This document shows, one piece after another, positions 8,497 through 19,244 of a DNA stretch of 64,000 nucleotides. Source of the DNA: Rhizobium ecuadorense (GTDB lineage Bacteria; Pseudomonadota; Alphaproteobacteria; Rhizobiales; Rhizobiaceae); the NCBI RefSeq assembly GCF_001187535.1, contig NZ_LFIO01000871.1:17793-81792 (forward strand). The letters run 5' to 3'. The notes under the pieces are model-generated. The model saw only the letters and a program-made list of their open reading frames with translations. It searched no databases and had not been told where the DNA came from. Made by a program: the position numbers and the translations under genes. Each line of letters starts with the position of its first letter. Within the stretch, counting starts at the first letter, position 1.

Positions 8497-9628
8497 CCAC
8501 GCGCCGGACTTCGTCCTGCAGGCCATAAGCTTCGACACTCTGGAAGGCTGGAGGGATGATGATCCCTCCGGCCTTTTTGAGGTCATGCGACGCTGCCGCC
8601 GCCAGATCAGCGATGTCAAACCCTACCGCACCGGATCGCTCGGCCTGAGCTCGGAAGATCTGCTTCCGCTTCTGCTGGCCGCCGAGGATTTCACGCCGTC
8701 ATCGCCGGCATCGGCGCGCGCCTTCTTCGAGATGCATTGCCGGCCCTTCCTGATCCGCCGCAAGGATGGCAATCCCGGCTTCGTCACCGCCTTTTACGAA
8801 CCTGAGATCGAGGTGTCGGAGCGGCCGGACGAGATATTCCGTTTCCCTTTCTACCGGCGCCCGGACGATCTGATCGATCTCGACGACGCCAATCGCCCCG
8901 CCGAGCTCGACAATTCCTATGCTTTCGGCCGCCTGCATAATGGCCGTATCGCTGCCTATCCGGATCGCCGCGCCATCGATCGCGGGTTTCTCGAAGGCCG
9001 CGGTCTCGAAATCGCCTGGGCGAAGTCGAAGGTCGACGTCTTCTTCGTGCATGTGCAGGGTGCGGCCCGTTTGCGCTACAGCGATGGCCGTATCGGCCGC
9101 ATCACCTATGCGGCGAAGGCCGGCCATCCCTTCTCGGCGGTCGGCAAGCTGCTGATCGACCGGGGCGAGATTGCTCGCGCCGACATCTCGATGCAGACGA
9201 TCCGAGCCTGGCTGGCGCGCAATCCCGAGCGCGTCGACGAGGTGCTGTGGCATAACCGCTCCTATATTTTCTTTCGCGAAGCGCTCTCGCAGGCTATCGG
9301 CCTGCGAACCGCCGATCCCGAGGCAGGTCCGATCGCCGCCGCCAAGGTGCCGCTTCTCGCCGGCCGCTCGCTTGCCGTCGACCGGCTGATCCATACATTC
9401 GGCTTTCCCTTTTTCATCCGCGCCGAAAGCCTCACCCATCTCGATCACGGCCGGCCCTTCCGCCGGCTGATGCTGGCGCTCGATACCGGCTCGGCGATCG
9501 TCGGCCCGGCGCGCGGCGATATCTTCACCGGCTCGGGGGATTTGGCGGGAGAAACGGCCGGCACCGTCCGCAACGATGCCGATTTCACCATCCTTATTCC
9601 CAAGGCCGCCGCCGGACGGTTCGACTGA
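8489..9628 (+). CDS. mltA: Membrane-bound lytic murein transglycosylase A (MltA) family
   Basis: MltA cleaves the glycan strand of peptidoglycan to form 1,6-anhydro-MurNAc ends. The 379-residue protein has the MltA barrel (TAFYEPEIEVS at about residue 95, LEIAWAKSKVDVFFVHVQGAARL at about 172-195) and a C-terminal 3D domain with the conserved LALDTGSAIVGPARGDIFTG at about 330-350, whose Asp residues are catalytic in E. coli MltA. Oddly, the N-terminus MSDHAPDFVLQAISFDTLEG shows no signal peptide or lipobox, and no better upstream start exists in this frame. It overlaps the Tim44-domain gene upstream and shares a base with the smr gene downstream. Confidence 0.9.
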   Translation: MSDHAPDFVLQAISFDTLEGWRDDDPSGLFEVMRRCRRQISDVKPYRTGSLGLSSEDLLPLLLAAEDFTPSSPASARAFFEMHCRPFLIRRKDGNPGFVTAFYEPEIEVSERPDEIFRFPFYRRPDDLIDLDDANRPAELDNSYAFGRLHNGRIAAYPDRRAIDRGFLEGRGLEIAWAKSKVDVFFVHVQGAARLRYSDGRIGRITYAAKAGHPFSAVGKLLIDRGEIARADISMQTIRAWLARNPERVDEVLWHNRSYIFFREALSQAIGLRTADPEAGPIAAAKVPLLAGRSLAVDRLIHTFGFPFFIRAESLTHLDHGRPFRRLMLALDTGSAIVGPARGDIFTGSGDLAGETAGTVRNDADFTILIPKAAAGRFD

Positions 9629-10197
9629 TGGCCAGGGATCGAAAACTCAGCGCCGATGAGAGGATCCTCTGGGGCAAGGTTGCGCGCAGCACCCGGCCGA
9701 TGCCTGGTAAGGCGGGTGAGTTGAATGAACTCGATGCCTTTCTCGTCGAGGCCGAAGCCGCCGCCGAACAGGAGAAGGCCGGAAAGCAGGCATCCGCCGC
9801 GCCTCTGCCGCTGCAGCCGGCTGCGCCTTCGGCGTCGAAACCGTCGGCCGGCGTGCATCATCCGCTGGAGAAGCCGGTCAAGCGCAAGATCGCCAAGGGC
9901 CGGCTGGCGCTCGAAGCACGGATCGACCTGCACGGTCTGGTGCAGAGCGAGGCTCATGCCATCCTGCTCGATTTCCTGATCCGCGCCCACGAGCGCGGCA
10001 TGCGTCATGTCTTGGTCATCACCGGCAAGGGCAGCTCGATGGGCAGCGACGGCGCGCTGAAGCGGGCCGTGCCGCTGTGGTTCTCGAAGCCGGAATTCCG
10101 CTACCTGATTTCCTCCTACGAGTCGGCCGCACAGCATCATGGCGGGGAGGGTGCGCTCTACATTCGCCTGTCGCGGCGGCATGGGGAAAGGCCATGA
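9628..10197 (+). CDS. Smr/MutS2-domain endonuclease-like protein
   Basis: A 189-residue protein with a proline/alanine-rich linker (about residues 50-75) and a C-terminal Smr domain. The domain shows ARIDLHGLVQSEAHAILLDF (LDLHG-type motif, about 92-111) and VITGKGS (TGKG motif, about 130-136), the two hallmarks of Smr nucleases. Stand-alone Smr proteins nick DNA or RNA; alphaproteobacterial members are otherwise uncharacterised. The start ATG shares a base with the mltA stop, and the end overlaps the next gene (ATGA). Confidence 0.88.
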   Translation: MARDRKLSADERILWGKVARSTRPMPGKAGELNELDAFLVEAEAAAEQEKAGKQASAAPLPLQPAAPSASKPSAGVHHPLEKPVKRKIAKGRLALEARIDLHGLVQSEAHAILLDFLIRAHERGMRHVLVITGKGSSMGSDGALKRAVPLWFSKPEFRYLISSYESAAQHHGGEGALYIRLSRRHGERP

Positions 10198-10571
10198 CCC
10201 CCTTCGGAGAGGCGGTTCGCAGGCTGAGAGCGCGCAAGGGTGTCTCGCAGAAGGAGATGGCGGAAGCGCTGAATGTCTCGCCCGCCTATCTCTCGGCGCT
10301 GGAACATGGCAAGCGTGGTTTACCGACATTCGATCTGCTGCAGCGCATCGCCGGCTATTTCAACATCATCTGGGATGAGGCCGAGGAACTGTTTCTGCTC
10401 GCCCGCTCCTCCGATCCGCGTGTCGTCATCGACACCTCTGGCCTGCCGCCGGAATATACCGAATTTGCCAACCGATTGGCGCGGCGGATTCGCAACCTTG
10501 ACAGTGCCGAGATCGGCCGGCTATCGGCTCTTCTCGAAAATGGCGGCAAAGGCGACGGAAAAGCGTCATAA
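10194..10571 (+). CDS. XRE-family transcriptional regulator (helix-turn-helix)
   Basis: A 125-residue protein with an N-terminal Cro/C1-type helix-turn-helix: LRARKGVSQKEMAEALNVSP and AYLSALEHGKRGLPTFDLLQ cover residues about 10-50. The C-terminal part (about 60-125) has no recognised ligand domain. The start ATG at 10194 overlaps the smr stop as ATGA. It is the last gene of the Tim44-mltA-smr-xre string and lies just before gyrB. Its target genes cannot be read from the sequence. Confidence 0.85.
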   Translation: MTPFGEAVRRLRARKGVSQKEMAEALNVSPAYLSALEHGKRGLPTFDLLQRIAGYFNIIWDEAEELFLLARSSDPRVVIDTSGLPPEYTEFANRLARRIRNLDSAEIGRLSALLENGGKGDGKAS

Positions 10572-13142
<2,571 letters not shown>

Positions 13143-13157
13143 TTGGTATTTCTTCAA

Positions 13158-13197
13158 TAAAAGCCCCGCCGCTCCCCGTGAACGGCGGGGCTTTTTC
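13158..13197. terminator. Bidirectional terminator between gyrB and nitroreductase gene
   Basis: Perfect eleven-base stem: AAGCCCCGCCG at 13161-13171 pairs with CGGCGGGGCTT at 13183-13193. The plus strand continues with TTTTT-rich sequence and the minus strand with TTTTATTG, so it can end both gyrB and the convergent nitroreductase transcript. Confidence 0.9.
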
Positions 13198-13218
13198 GTC
13201 CACTTTTGCTGGAATTGC

Positions 13219-13818
13219 TCAGTTCGCGACGAAACGGCCGTTGAAAGCCACCTCGGAGAGCGGCTTGCGCTGGCTGGGGAATTCGCGCGCTTGATTGCGC
13301 TCGGAAAGGACGCTCTTGTCGGCCAGACGGCCGACGGCAACACCGGCCTCCACCCGGTAGCCCTCGGGAATGCCAAACGTCTTGCTGATCTCGTCGTGTT
13401 TGATGCCGGCCATGCCATGGGCATAGAACCCCGAGAGACGGGCCTGGAGCGCCAAATATCCCCAGGCGGTGCCGGCGTCGAAGGTATGGGTGTAGCTGGG
13501 CTTTTCCTCGGCGGAACCGGCCGCGCCGGTAAAGCTGCGCGACACGACGAAGATCAGCGCCGACGCATTCCTAGCCCATTCCTGATTGGCGTCGACGAGC
13601 AATGCGACGAATGTCTCCCAATGCTGAGAACCCTTGAGCGCATAGATGAAGCGCCAGGGTTGGTGGTTGGATGAGGAGGGCGCCCAATGGGCGGCATCGA
13701 GCAGGCTGAGCAGTTGTGCCTCCTCGATGATTTCGCCGGTGAAGGCGCGGGGCGACCAGCGGTCGAGAAACATCGGATCAATCGGATATTGGGATTCGCG
13801 GCTGTTGCTTTTTGTCAT
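13219..13818 (-). CDS. Nitroreductase family FMN-dependent oxidoreductase
   Basis: A 199-residue flavoprotein of the nitroreductase fold. It has the FMN-contacting DRWSPRAFTG near residue 20 and AAHWAPSSSNHQPWRFIYA near residues 42-60, where APSSxNxQPW is the family signature. VEAGVAVGRLAD near 165-175 is the usual C-terminal flavin-binding stretch. Substrate is unknown; relatives act on nitro compounds, quinones or malonic semialdehyde. It lies 44 bases behind the DUF2218 gene on the same strand and probably shares its transcript. Confidence 0.88.
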   Translation of the reverse strand: MTKSNSRESQYPIDPMFLDRWSPRAFTGEIIEEAQLLSLLDAAHWAPSSSNHQPWRFIYALKGSQHWETFVALLVDANQEWARNASALIFVVSRSFTGAAGSAEEKPSYTHTFDAGTAWGYLALQARLSGFYAHGMAGIKHDEISKTFGIPEGYRVEAGVAVGRLADKSVLSERNQAREFPSQRKPLSEVAFNGRFVAN

Positions 13819-13862
13819 GCTGGTTCCGGGAGCTGGAGGCGGAATTCGGATCGGGGCTTGGG

Positions 13863-14147
13863 TCAGTCCGTCCAGACGATGTCGAGCTCCTCGCGGAAGG
13901 CGAAGCGCTTGAGATGATCGTCGATGACACCCTGCATCCTTGCCTGCTGTGCGGGATCGGCGACGGAAAGTATCATGGTCAGGCCCGCATCGTCGGCGGC
14001 AAACGTCACCTCGGCCGTCTCGCTGAACGGCACCCGGCCCTTATGCGGATCGAAATCGACGCTGAATTTATGGCTCCAGTGTTTGCAGAGCTGCTGCAGG
14101 TAGCGGCTTGCATGCTCGGTGCGCACGACGGCTTGGGAGAGGTGCAT
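13863..14147 (-). CDS. DUF2218 family protein
   Basis: A 94-residue cytoplasmic protein. The run ASRYLQQLCKHWSHKFSVDF and the later GRVPFSETAEVTF mark the DUF2218 family, whose function is unknown. I chose ATG 14147 (MHLSQAVV) because GGAG lies six bases upstream; an in-frame ATG four codons earlier (14159) and another at 14180 have poorer sites. Distant use of DUF2218 proteins beside siderophore or metal genes is not supported by the neighbours here, which are a nitroreductase and a divergent glutathionyl-hydroquinone reductase. Confidence 0.85.
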   Translation of the reverse strand: MHLSQAVVRTEHASRYLQQLCKHWSHKFSVDFDPHKGRVPFSETAEVTFAADDAGLTMILSVADPAQQARMQGVIDDHLKRFAFREELDIVWTD

Positions 14148-14187
14148 GTCGAACTCCATCTCATCTCGGACTGCAGCCACTCATATT

Positions 14188-14282
14188 TCCTGCTTCGCAG
14201 CCTTGGCAAGCGTATCGTCGTCGCAGTCGGGGTGTACAGACTGTCTCCATAAAGGCGGCCTCACACCGCCGGCGAAGCAGGA
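14188..14282. repeat. Widely spaced perfect inverted repeat in a divergent promoter region
   Basis: TCCTGCTTCGC at 14188-14198 and GCGAAGCAGGA at 14272-14282 are exact reverse complements. They flank most of the 171-base gap between the DUF2218 gene (minus) and the hydroquinone-reductase gene (plus). The arms are about 84 bases centre to centre. A short GGCGG/CCGCC hairpin lies inside. This could be a pair of operator half-sites or simply chance. Confidence 0.4.
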
Positions 14283-14318
14283 TAATGGAAGCCTAGTCAA
14301 TCGGTCGGAGAGTTGTGC

Positions 14319-15278
14319 ATGCTGGTGAAGGGAAAATGGACGGAGGACTGGCAGCCCGTCCAGGCAAAGGACGAGAAGGGCGGCTTCGTCAGGCAGACCT
14401 CGAGTTTCCGCAACTGGGTGACGCCGGATGGTAGCGCCGGGCCGACCGGCGAGGGCGGCTTCAAAGCCAGCGCCGGCCGTTACCATCTCTATGTCGCCTA
14501 TATCTGTCCCTGGGCGTCGCGCACTCTGATCGGCCGCACGCTGAAGGGGCTGGAAGACACCATTTCCGTTTCCGTCGTCGAGCCGCTGTTGACAAAACAG
14601 GGCTGGCGCTTCGGCGATTATCCCGGCGCGACGGAGGATCATGTCAACGGCACGGCCTATCTGCACGAAATCTATTCCAGGGCGGCGCCGGATTTCACCG
14701 GGCGGGCCACCGTGCCGGTTCTCTGGGACAAGCAGAGAAAGACCATCGTCAACAATGAATCCGCCGATATCCTGCGCATGCTGAACAGCGGCTTCGGCGA
14801 CCTGGCGAAAAACCCGATCGATCTCTATCCGGCCGAAAGACGCAACGCGATCGATGCTTTCAACGACCGCATCTATCCGGCCCTGAATAACGGCGTCTAT
14901 CGCGCTGGTTTCGCCACCACGCAGCCTGCTTACGAAGAAGCCTTCGCCGAGGTCTTTGCCTGCCTCGACTGGGTCGAGCCGCAGCTCGAGGATCGGTCCT
15001 TTCTTTTCGCCGGGCATCCGACCGAAAGCGATATCCGGCTCTTCGTCACCCTCGTGCGCTTCGACGTCGCCTATCACGGTATCTTCAAATGCAATCTGCG
15101 CCGGCTTTCCGACTATGCCAAGCTGCGCGCCTTCTGCCGCCGCATGCTGGATTGGCCGGGCATCGCGGAAACGGTCAACCTCGACCATATCAAGCGCGGC
15201 TACTACTCGATCGAAAGTCTCAACCCGGCAGGGATCGTTCCCGTCGGTCCCGATCTTGCAGAAATTTTCAAAGCATAA
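14319..15278 (+). CDS. Glutathionyl-hydroquinone reductase (Xi-class glutathione S-transferase)
   Basis: YqjG/ECM4-type enzyme that uses glutathione to reduce glutathionyl-hydroquinones. The 319-residue protein has the thioredoxin-like domain with the catalytic motif YICPWASRTLIGR near residues 60-72 (Cys of CPWA) and the helical C-terminal GST domain. DVAYHGIFKCNLRRLSDYA near residues 250-268 is strongly conserved in the family. ATG 14319 has CGGAG upstream; an in-frame TTG two codons earlier is less likely. It is divergent from the DUF2218/nitroreductase pair, which would fit a shared quinone or nitro-aromatic stress role (inference). Confidence 0.9.
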   Translation: MLVKGKWTEDWQPVQAKDEKGGFVRQTSSFRNWVTPDGSAGPTGEGGFKASAGRYHLYVAYICPWASRTLIGRTLKGLEDTISVSVVEPLLTKQGWRFGDYPGATEDHVNGTAYLHEIYSRAAPDFTGRATVPVLWDKQRKTIVNNESADILRMLNSGFGDLAKNPIDLYPAERRNAIDAFNDRIYPALNNGVYRAGFATTQPAYEEAFAEVFACLDWVEPQLEDRSFLFAGHPTESDIRLFVTLVRFDVAYHGIFKCNLRRLSDYAKLRAFCRRMLDWPGIAETVNLDHIKRGYYSIESLNPAGIVPVGPDLAEIFKA

Positions 15279-15419
15279 GGCCGCAATTCATGCGGTTTGG
15301 GCCGAAATCCATTCGAATTTCAAGGAAAGGCGTACCGCTTCGCGGCAAAGCCGTAATGACACCGGTGAATAATTCGTTCATAGGTGGCTGCAAATCCGTT
15401 TTCCATGAGGAGGAATTCC

Positions 15420-16262
15420 ATGAAGCTGATGCGTGTTGGCCAAGCGGGCAATGAAAAACCCGCGCTTCTCGATGCCGATGGCAAGATCCGCGATCTTTCC
15501 GGTCACGTTGCCGATATCGGCGGTGAGGCGATCTCGCCGGCGGGCCTTGCAAAGATCGCGGCAATCGATCCGAAGAGCCTACCGGAGCTTGCCCCCGGTC
15601 GTATCGGCGCCTGCGTTGCCGGCACCGGCAAATTCATCTGCATCGGCCTCAATTTCTCCGACCATGCCGCCGAAACCGGCGCCACGGTGCCGCCCGAGCC
15701 GGTGATCTTCATGAAGGCGACCTCGGCCATCGTTGGTCCGAATGACAGCGTCCGGATCCCGCGCGGTTCGGAAAAGACCGATTGGGAGGTCGAACTCGGC
15801 GTCGTCATCGGCAAGACCGCGAAATATGTCAGCGAAGCCGACGCGCTCGATTACGTCGCCGGCTATTGCGTGTCGCATGATGTTTCCGAGCGCGCCTTCC
15901 AGACGGAACGCGCCGGTCAGTGGACCAAGGGCAAATCCTGCGACACCTTCGGACCGATCGGTCCCTGGCTGGTCACCAAGGACGAGATCGCCGATCCGCA
16001 AAACCTCGGCATGTGGCTGAAGGTCAACGGCCAGACGATGCAGAACGGCTCGTCCAAGACCATGGTCTATGGTGTCGCCCATATCGTTGCCTATCTCAGC
16101 CAGTTCATGTCGCTGCATCCGGGCGACGTCATCTCCACCGGAACGCCTCCTGGTGTCGGCATGGGCATGAAACCGCCACATTATCTCAAGGCCGGCGATG
16201 TGGTCGAACTTGGCATCGAGGGTCTCGGCACGCAGAAGCAGACCTTCGTAGCGGATCATTAA
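15420..16262 (+). CDS. Fumarylacetoacetate hydrolase family protein
   Basis: A 280-residue FAH-fold enzyme. KFICIGLNFSDHAAETG (about 73-89), PVIFMKATSAIVGPND and the metal-binding WEVELGVVIGK (two Glu) are followed by VAGYCVSHDVSERAFQ (Asp ligand) and the substrate-loop region QWTKGKSCDTFGPIGPWLV. This pattern is typical of ureidoglycolate lyase / 2,4-diketo-3-deoxy-L-fuconate hydrolase-like members. The true substrate is not known. ATG 15420 has a very strong ribosome site (GAGGAGGAATTCC). It appears monocistronic with its own terminator. Confidence 0.87.
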   Translation: MKLMRVGQAGNEKPALLDADGKIRDLSGHVADIGGEAISPAGLAKIAAIDPKSLPELAPGRIGACVAGTGKFICIGLNFSDHAAETGATVPPEPVIFMKATSAIVGPNDSVRIPRGSEKTDWEVELGVVIGKTAKYVSEADALDYVAGYCVSHDVSERAFQTERAGQWTKGKSCDTFGPIGPWLVTKDEIADPQNLGMWLKVNGQTMQNGSSKTMVYGVAHIVAYLSQFMSLHPGDVISTGTPPGVGMGMKPPHYLKAGDVVELGIEGLGTQKQTFVADH

Positions 16263-16305
16263 CGACGCTTTCCGCTGAGAAACTTAAGTTTTCCAGTCGA
16301 TACTG

Positions 16306-16337
16306 ATGCCGGAGAGTCACTTCTCCGGCATTTCTTG
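16306..16337 (+). terminator. Terminator of the FAH-family gene
   Basis: Perfect ten-base stem: ATGCCGGAGA at 16306-16315 pairs with TCTCCGGCAT at 16322-16331, loop GTCACT, followed by TTCTTG. Confidence 0.75.
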
Positions 16338-16463
16338 TGCGGTCTGGTTCGTCCATGTTGCTGTGCAACAAAAAACTGTTAGTCTGAGTAACGTGCCCGC
16401 GTAACGGAAAGATTCGATGCGTTTCAATCGGCGTCATCTTTTCGATAGAGAAAGGTGGCGCCT

Positions 16464-17744
16464 TTGTTTTATCAGCTTTATGAATTGAACCATGCCGCTA
16501 TGGCGCCGTTTCGCGCCGCGGCCGATATCATGCGGTTTGCCTATGCCAATCCGCTCAATCCGTTTTCGCATACGCCGCTCGGCCGGACGATGGCCGCAAG
16601 TCTCGAAATGTTCGAACGCACGACGCGCCGCTACGGCAAGCCGGAATTCGGGCTGAAGCAGACGACGATCGGCGATCAGATGGTTTTTGTTCGCGAAGAG
16701 GTCGTCTGGTCGCGGCCCTTCTGCAATCTGCTGCATTTCGCCCGCAATGTTCCACCCGCCGCCCGCGGCAACGATCCGCGCATTCTGATCGTCGCGCCGA
16801 TGTCCGGCCATTATGCGACGCTGTTGCGCGGCACGGTGGAGGCGCTGCTGCCGAGTGCCGATGTCTATATCACCGACTGGATCGACGCCCGCATGGTGCC
16901 GATGACGGAAGGCAGATTCGATTTCGACGATTATGTCGACTACGTTATCGAGATGCTGCATTTCCTCGGCCACGACACGCATGTGATCGCCGTCTGTCAG
17001 CCGTCCGTTCCGGTGCTGGCCGCTGCTGCGGTCATGGAGGAAGCCAATGATCCGCTGTCGCCGGCGTCGATGACGTTGATGGGCGGCCCGATCGACACGC
17101 GCATCAACCCGACGGCGGTCAACAAGCTTGCCCAGGAGCGGTCGCTGCAGTGGTTCTCCGACAATGTCATCATGAACGTGCCCTGGCCGCAGCCGGGCTT
17201 CATGCGCCCGGTCTATCCTGGATTCCTGCAGCTTTCGGGATTCATGTCGATGAATCTCGACCGGCATCTCGTCGCCCACAAGGAATTCTTCATGCATCTC
17301 GTGAAGAACGACGGCGAACCGGAAAAACATCGCGATTTCTACGACGAATATCTCGCCGTCATGGATTTGACCGCCGAATTCTACCTGCAGACAGTCGAGC
17401 AGGTCTTCATCAAGCATTCGCTGCCGAAGGGCGAACTGATGCATCGCGGCAAACGCGTCGATCCGGCAGCCATCCGCAAAGTGGCGCTTCTGACCGTCGA
17501 AGGCGAGAATGACGATATCTCGGGGGTCGGCCAGACAAAGGCGGCGCAGACAATCTGCGTGAACATTCCTGCAGATATGCGCATGCATTATCTGCAGCCG
17601 GATGTCGGCCATTATGGTGTCTTCAACGGCTCGCGGTTCCGGCGCGAGATCGCGCCGCGCATCCTCGATTTCGTCCGGCAACATTCCCGTTCTGCCGTCA
17701 AGCCACCGGTGCCGCGTGTCATCAAGGGCGGCCGCACGGCCTAA
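16464..17744 (+). CDS. phaZ: Intracellular poly(3-hydroxybutyrate) depolymerase
   Basis: PhaZ mobilises stored polyhydroxybutyrate in the cytoplasm. The 426-residue protein has the family start FYQLYELNHAAMAPFRAA and the lipase-like box with Cys as nucleophile, IAVCQPSVPVL (about residues 172-182). LMGGPIDTRINPT and the C-terminal PDVGHYGVFNGSRFR with the presumed catalytic His complete the pattern. I chose the TTG at 16464 because AAAGGTGG lies five bases upstream and relatives begin MFYQLYE. A GTG at 16455 would add three residues. No PHB synthesis gene is near. Confidence 0.88.
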   Translation: MFYQLYELNHAAMAPFRAAADIMRFAYANPLNPFSHTPLGRTMAASLEMFERTTRRYGKPEFGLKQTTIGDQMVFVREEVVWSRPFCNLLHFARNVPPAARGNDPRILIVAPMSGHYATLLRGTVEALLPSADVYITDWIDARMVPMTEGRFDFDDYVDYVIEMLHFLGHDTHVIAVCQPSVPVLAAAAVMEEANDPLSPASMTLMGGPIDTRINPTAVNKLAQERSLQWFSDNVIMNVPWPQPGFMRPVYPGFLQLSGFMSMNLDRHLVAHKEFFMHLVKNDGEPEKHRDFYDEYLAVMDLTAEFYLQTVEQVFIKHSLPKGELMHRGKRVDPAAIRKVALLTVEGENDDISGVGQTKAAQTICVNIPADMRMHYLQPDVGHYGVFNGSRFRREIAPRILDFVRQHSRSAVKPPVPRVIKGGRTA

Positions 17745-17888
17745 ATCAGGCATAGCTGAATTAGCAAAACGGATTCAAGGCCTTGTCCGATTTCACGGGC
17801 AATCGTCTTGAAGGTCGTTATTGCGGTAACCACATCGATTTCAGCGTTCGGTATCCTGCCGGGCGTGGAAAGCGAGGATACCCGCACG

Positions 17889-18323
17889 ATGAACCAGTCA
17901 GCATTGCTTCGACCGGATTGGACTCCGGCTACCATTGCCCTGATGATTCTCGGCTTCATGGTTTTCTGGCCTCTGGGTCTTGCCATGCTTGCCTACATCA
18001 TCTTCGGCGACCGTCTGCGCGGCTTCAAGCGTGACGTCAACCAGGCGACCGATGGCTTCTTCGCCTCCTGCCGCCGTTCGAACGGCCGTCACCGCCCGCA
18101 TTTCTCGACCGGCAACGTCGCCTTCGACGACTGGCGCAAGGCCGAGATCGACCGGATCGAGGAAGAGCGCCGCAAGCTCGATGAAATGCGCGAGGAATTC
18201 GACGCCTATATGCGCGAACTTCGCCGCGCCAAGGACCAGGAAGAGTTCGATCGCTTCATGCGTGACCGCAAGAACGCCAAGCGTGACGACAATGGCCCGG
18301 TCGCCGAATACCAGACGCCATGA
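17889..18323 (+). CDS. DUF2852 family membrane protein
   Basis: A 144-residue protein. One N-terminal hydrophobic segment (TIALMILGFMVFWPLGLAML, about residues 15-34) is followed by a basic region. Next comes FSTGNVAFDDWRKAEIDRIE and a strongly charged coiled coil (about 85-130, EERRKLDEMREEF). This is the DUF2852 layout, common in Rhizobiales and of unknown function. ATG 17889 was chosen; an in-frame ATG at 17808 would add 27 residues that look unlike the family. A terminator follows. Confidence 0.82.
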   Translation: MNQSALLRPDWTPATIALMILGFMVFWPLGLAMLAYIIFGDRLRGFKRDVNQATDGFFASCRRSNGRHRPHFSTGNVAFDDWRKAEIDRIEEERRKLDEMREEFDAYMRELRRAKDQEEFDRFMRDRKNAKRDDNGPVAEYQTP

Positions 18324-18345
18324 CGGCCTGAATACTGAATTGATG

Positions 18346-18372
18346 ACCGGCATCTCCCGATGCCGGTTTTTC
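18346..18372 (+). terminator. Terminator of the DUF2852 gene
   Basis: CCGGCAT at 18347-18353 pairs with ATGCCGG at 18360-18366, loop CTCCCG, followed by TTTTTCT. Confidence 0.8.
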
Positions 18373-18410
18373 TATGTCCGCTCCGCCGGCGAATCGGATA
18401 GAAAACACCC

Positions 18411-19169
18411 ATGTTCTCGCTTCTGAAGACAAGGCCGAAAGCCCGGAAACCGGCCCCGCCCGAAACGCGGACGCTTGACGTGGCCGGCCGGCTGATGCCG
18501 TTGACGATCAAGCAGCACGACCGGGCAACGCGCATCACCTTGCGCATCGAGCCGGGCGGCCGGGCCTTGAAGATGACGGTGCCGAAAGGTCTTGCGGCGC
18601 GCGAGGTCGATGCCTTTCTCGATCGGCACCAGGGTTGGCTGCTCACCAAACTTGCCAAGTTTTCGACCGATGCCTGCCTGCGCGACGGCGGCGAAATTCT
18701 CTTTCGCGGCCTTTCCCATCGCATCCAGCATACCGGCAGTTTGCGCGGGCTGACGGAGGCGGTTTCGATAGACGGCAGACCGGTGCTGCGCGTCAGCGGA
18801 ATGGAGGAACATGTCGGACGGCGCATCGCAGCCTTTCTGAAGAAGGAGGCGCGCGCCGAACTGGTAAAGCTGGCGACGATGCATGCCGCAACGATCCGGG
18901 CGCCGATCCGCTCGATCTCGATGAAGGACACGCGCAGCCGCTGGGGCTCGTGTTCATCAGAGGGAAATCTGAGCTTTTCCTGGCGCATCGTCATGGCGCC
19001 GCCCTCGGTGATCGATTATCTCGCCGCCCACGAAGTTGCCCATCTCAGGGAGATGAATCACGGGCCTCGCTTCTGGGCGCTTTGCAAGAAGCTCTGCCCC
19101 GGCATGGAGGAAGCGAAATCCTGGCTGAAGCGGCACGGAAGCCAGCTGCACGCCATTGATTTCGACTGA
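18411..19169 (+). CDS. YgjP-type (M48-like, SprT-related) metal-dependent hydrolase
   Basis: A 252-residue protein of the YgjP/DUF45 family. The zinc site HEVAHLREMNHGPRFW (HExxH-like pair plus a third His, about residues 205-220) follows the conserved TRSRWGSCSSEGNLSFSWR (about 178-196). The N-terminal half is the family's beta-rich domain. Members are predicted zinc metallopeptidases; the E. coli homologue has been linked to UTP hydrolysis. The physiological role here is unknown. It stands alone between the DUF2852 gene and trpF. Confidence 0.86.
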   Translation: MFSLLKTRPKARKPAPPETRTLDVAGRLMPLTIKQHDRATRITLRIEPGGRALKMTVPKGLAAREVDAFLDRHQGWLLTKLAKFSTDACLRDGGEILFRGLSHRIQHTGSLRGLTEAVSIDGRPVLRVSGMEEHVGRRIAAFLKKEARAELVKLATMHAATIRAPIRSISMKDTRSRWGSCSSEGNLSFSWRIVMAPPSVIDYLAAHEVAHLREMNHGPRFWALCKKLCPGMEEAKSWLKRHGSQLHAIDFD

Positions 19170-19183
19170 CCGACGTTGGCGCT

Positions 19184-19227
19184 AAATGCAGCCTAGCACG
19201 CAAATTGGCTCGACTCTTGCTGCATTT
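19184..19227 (+). promoter_or_regulatory. Inverted repeat in the trpF upstream region
   Basis: AAATGCAGC (19184-19192) and GCTGCATTT (19219-19227) form a perfect nine-base inverted repeat with a 26-base spacer, ending 17 bases before the trpF start. It could be an operator pair or a leader stem affecting trpF translation. No regulator is known to me for this exact sequence. Confidence 0.35.
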
Positions 19228-19244
19228 CGTGTCACTTCGCTGCC

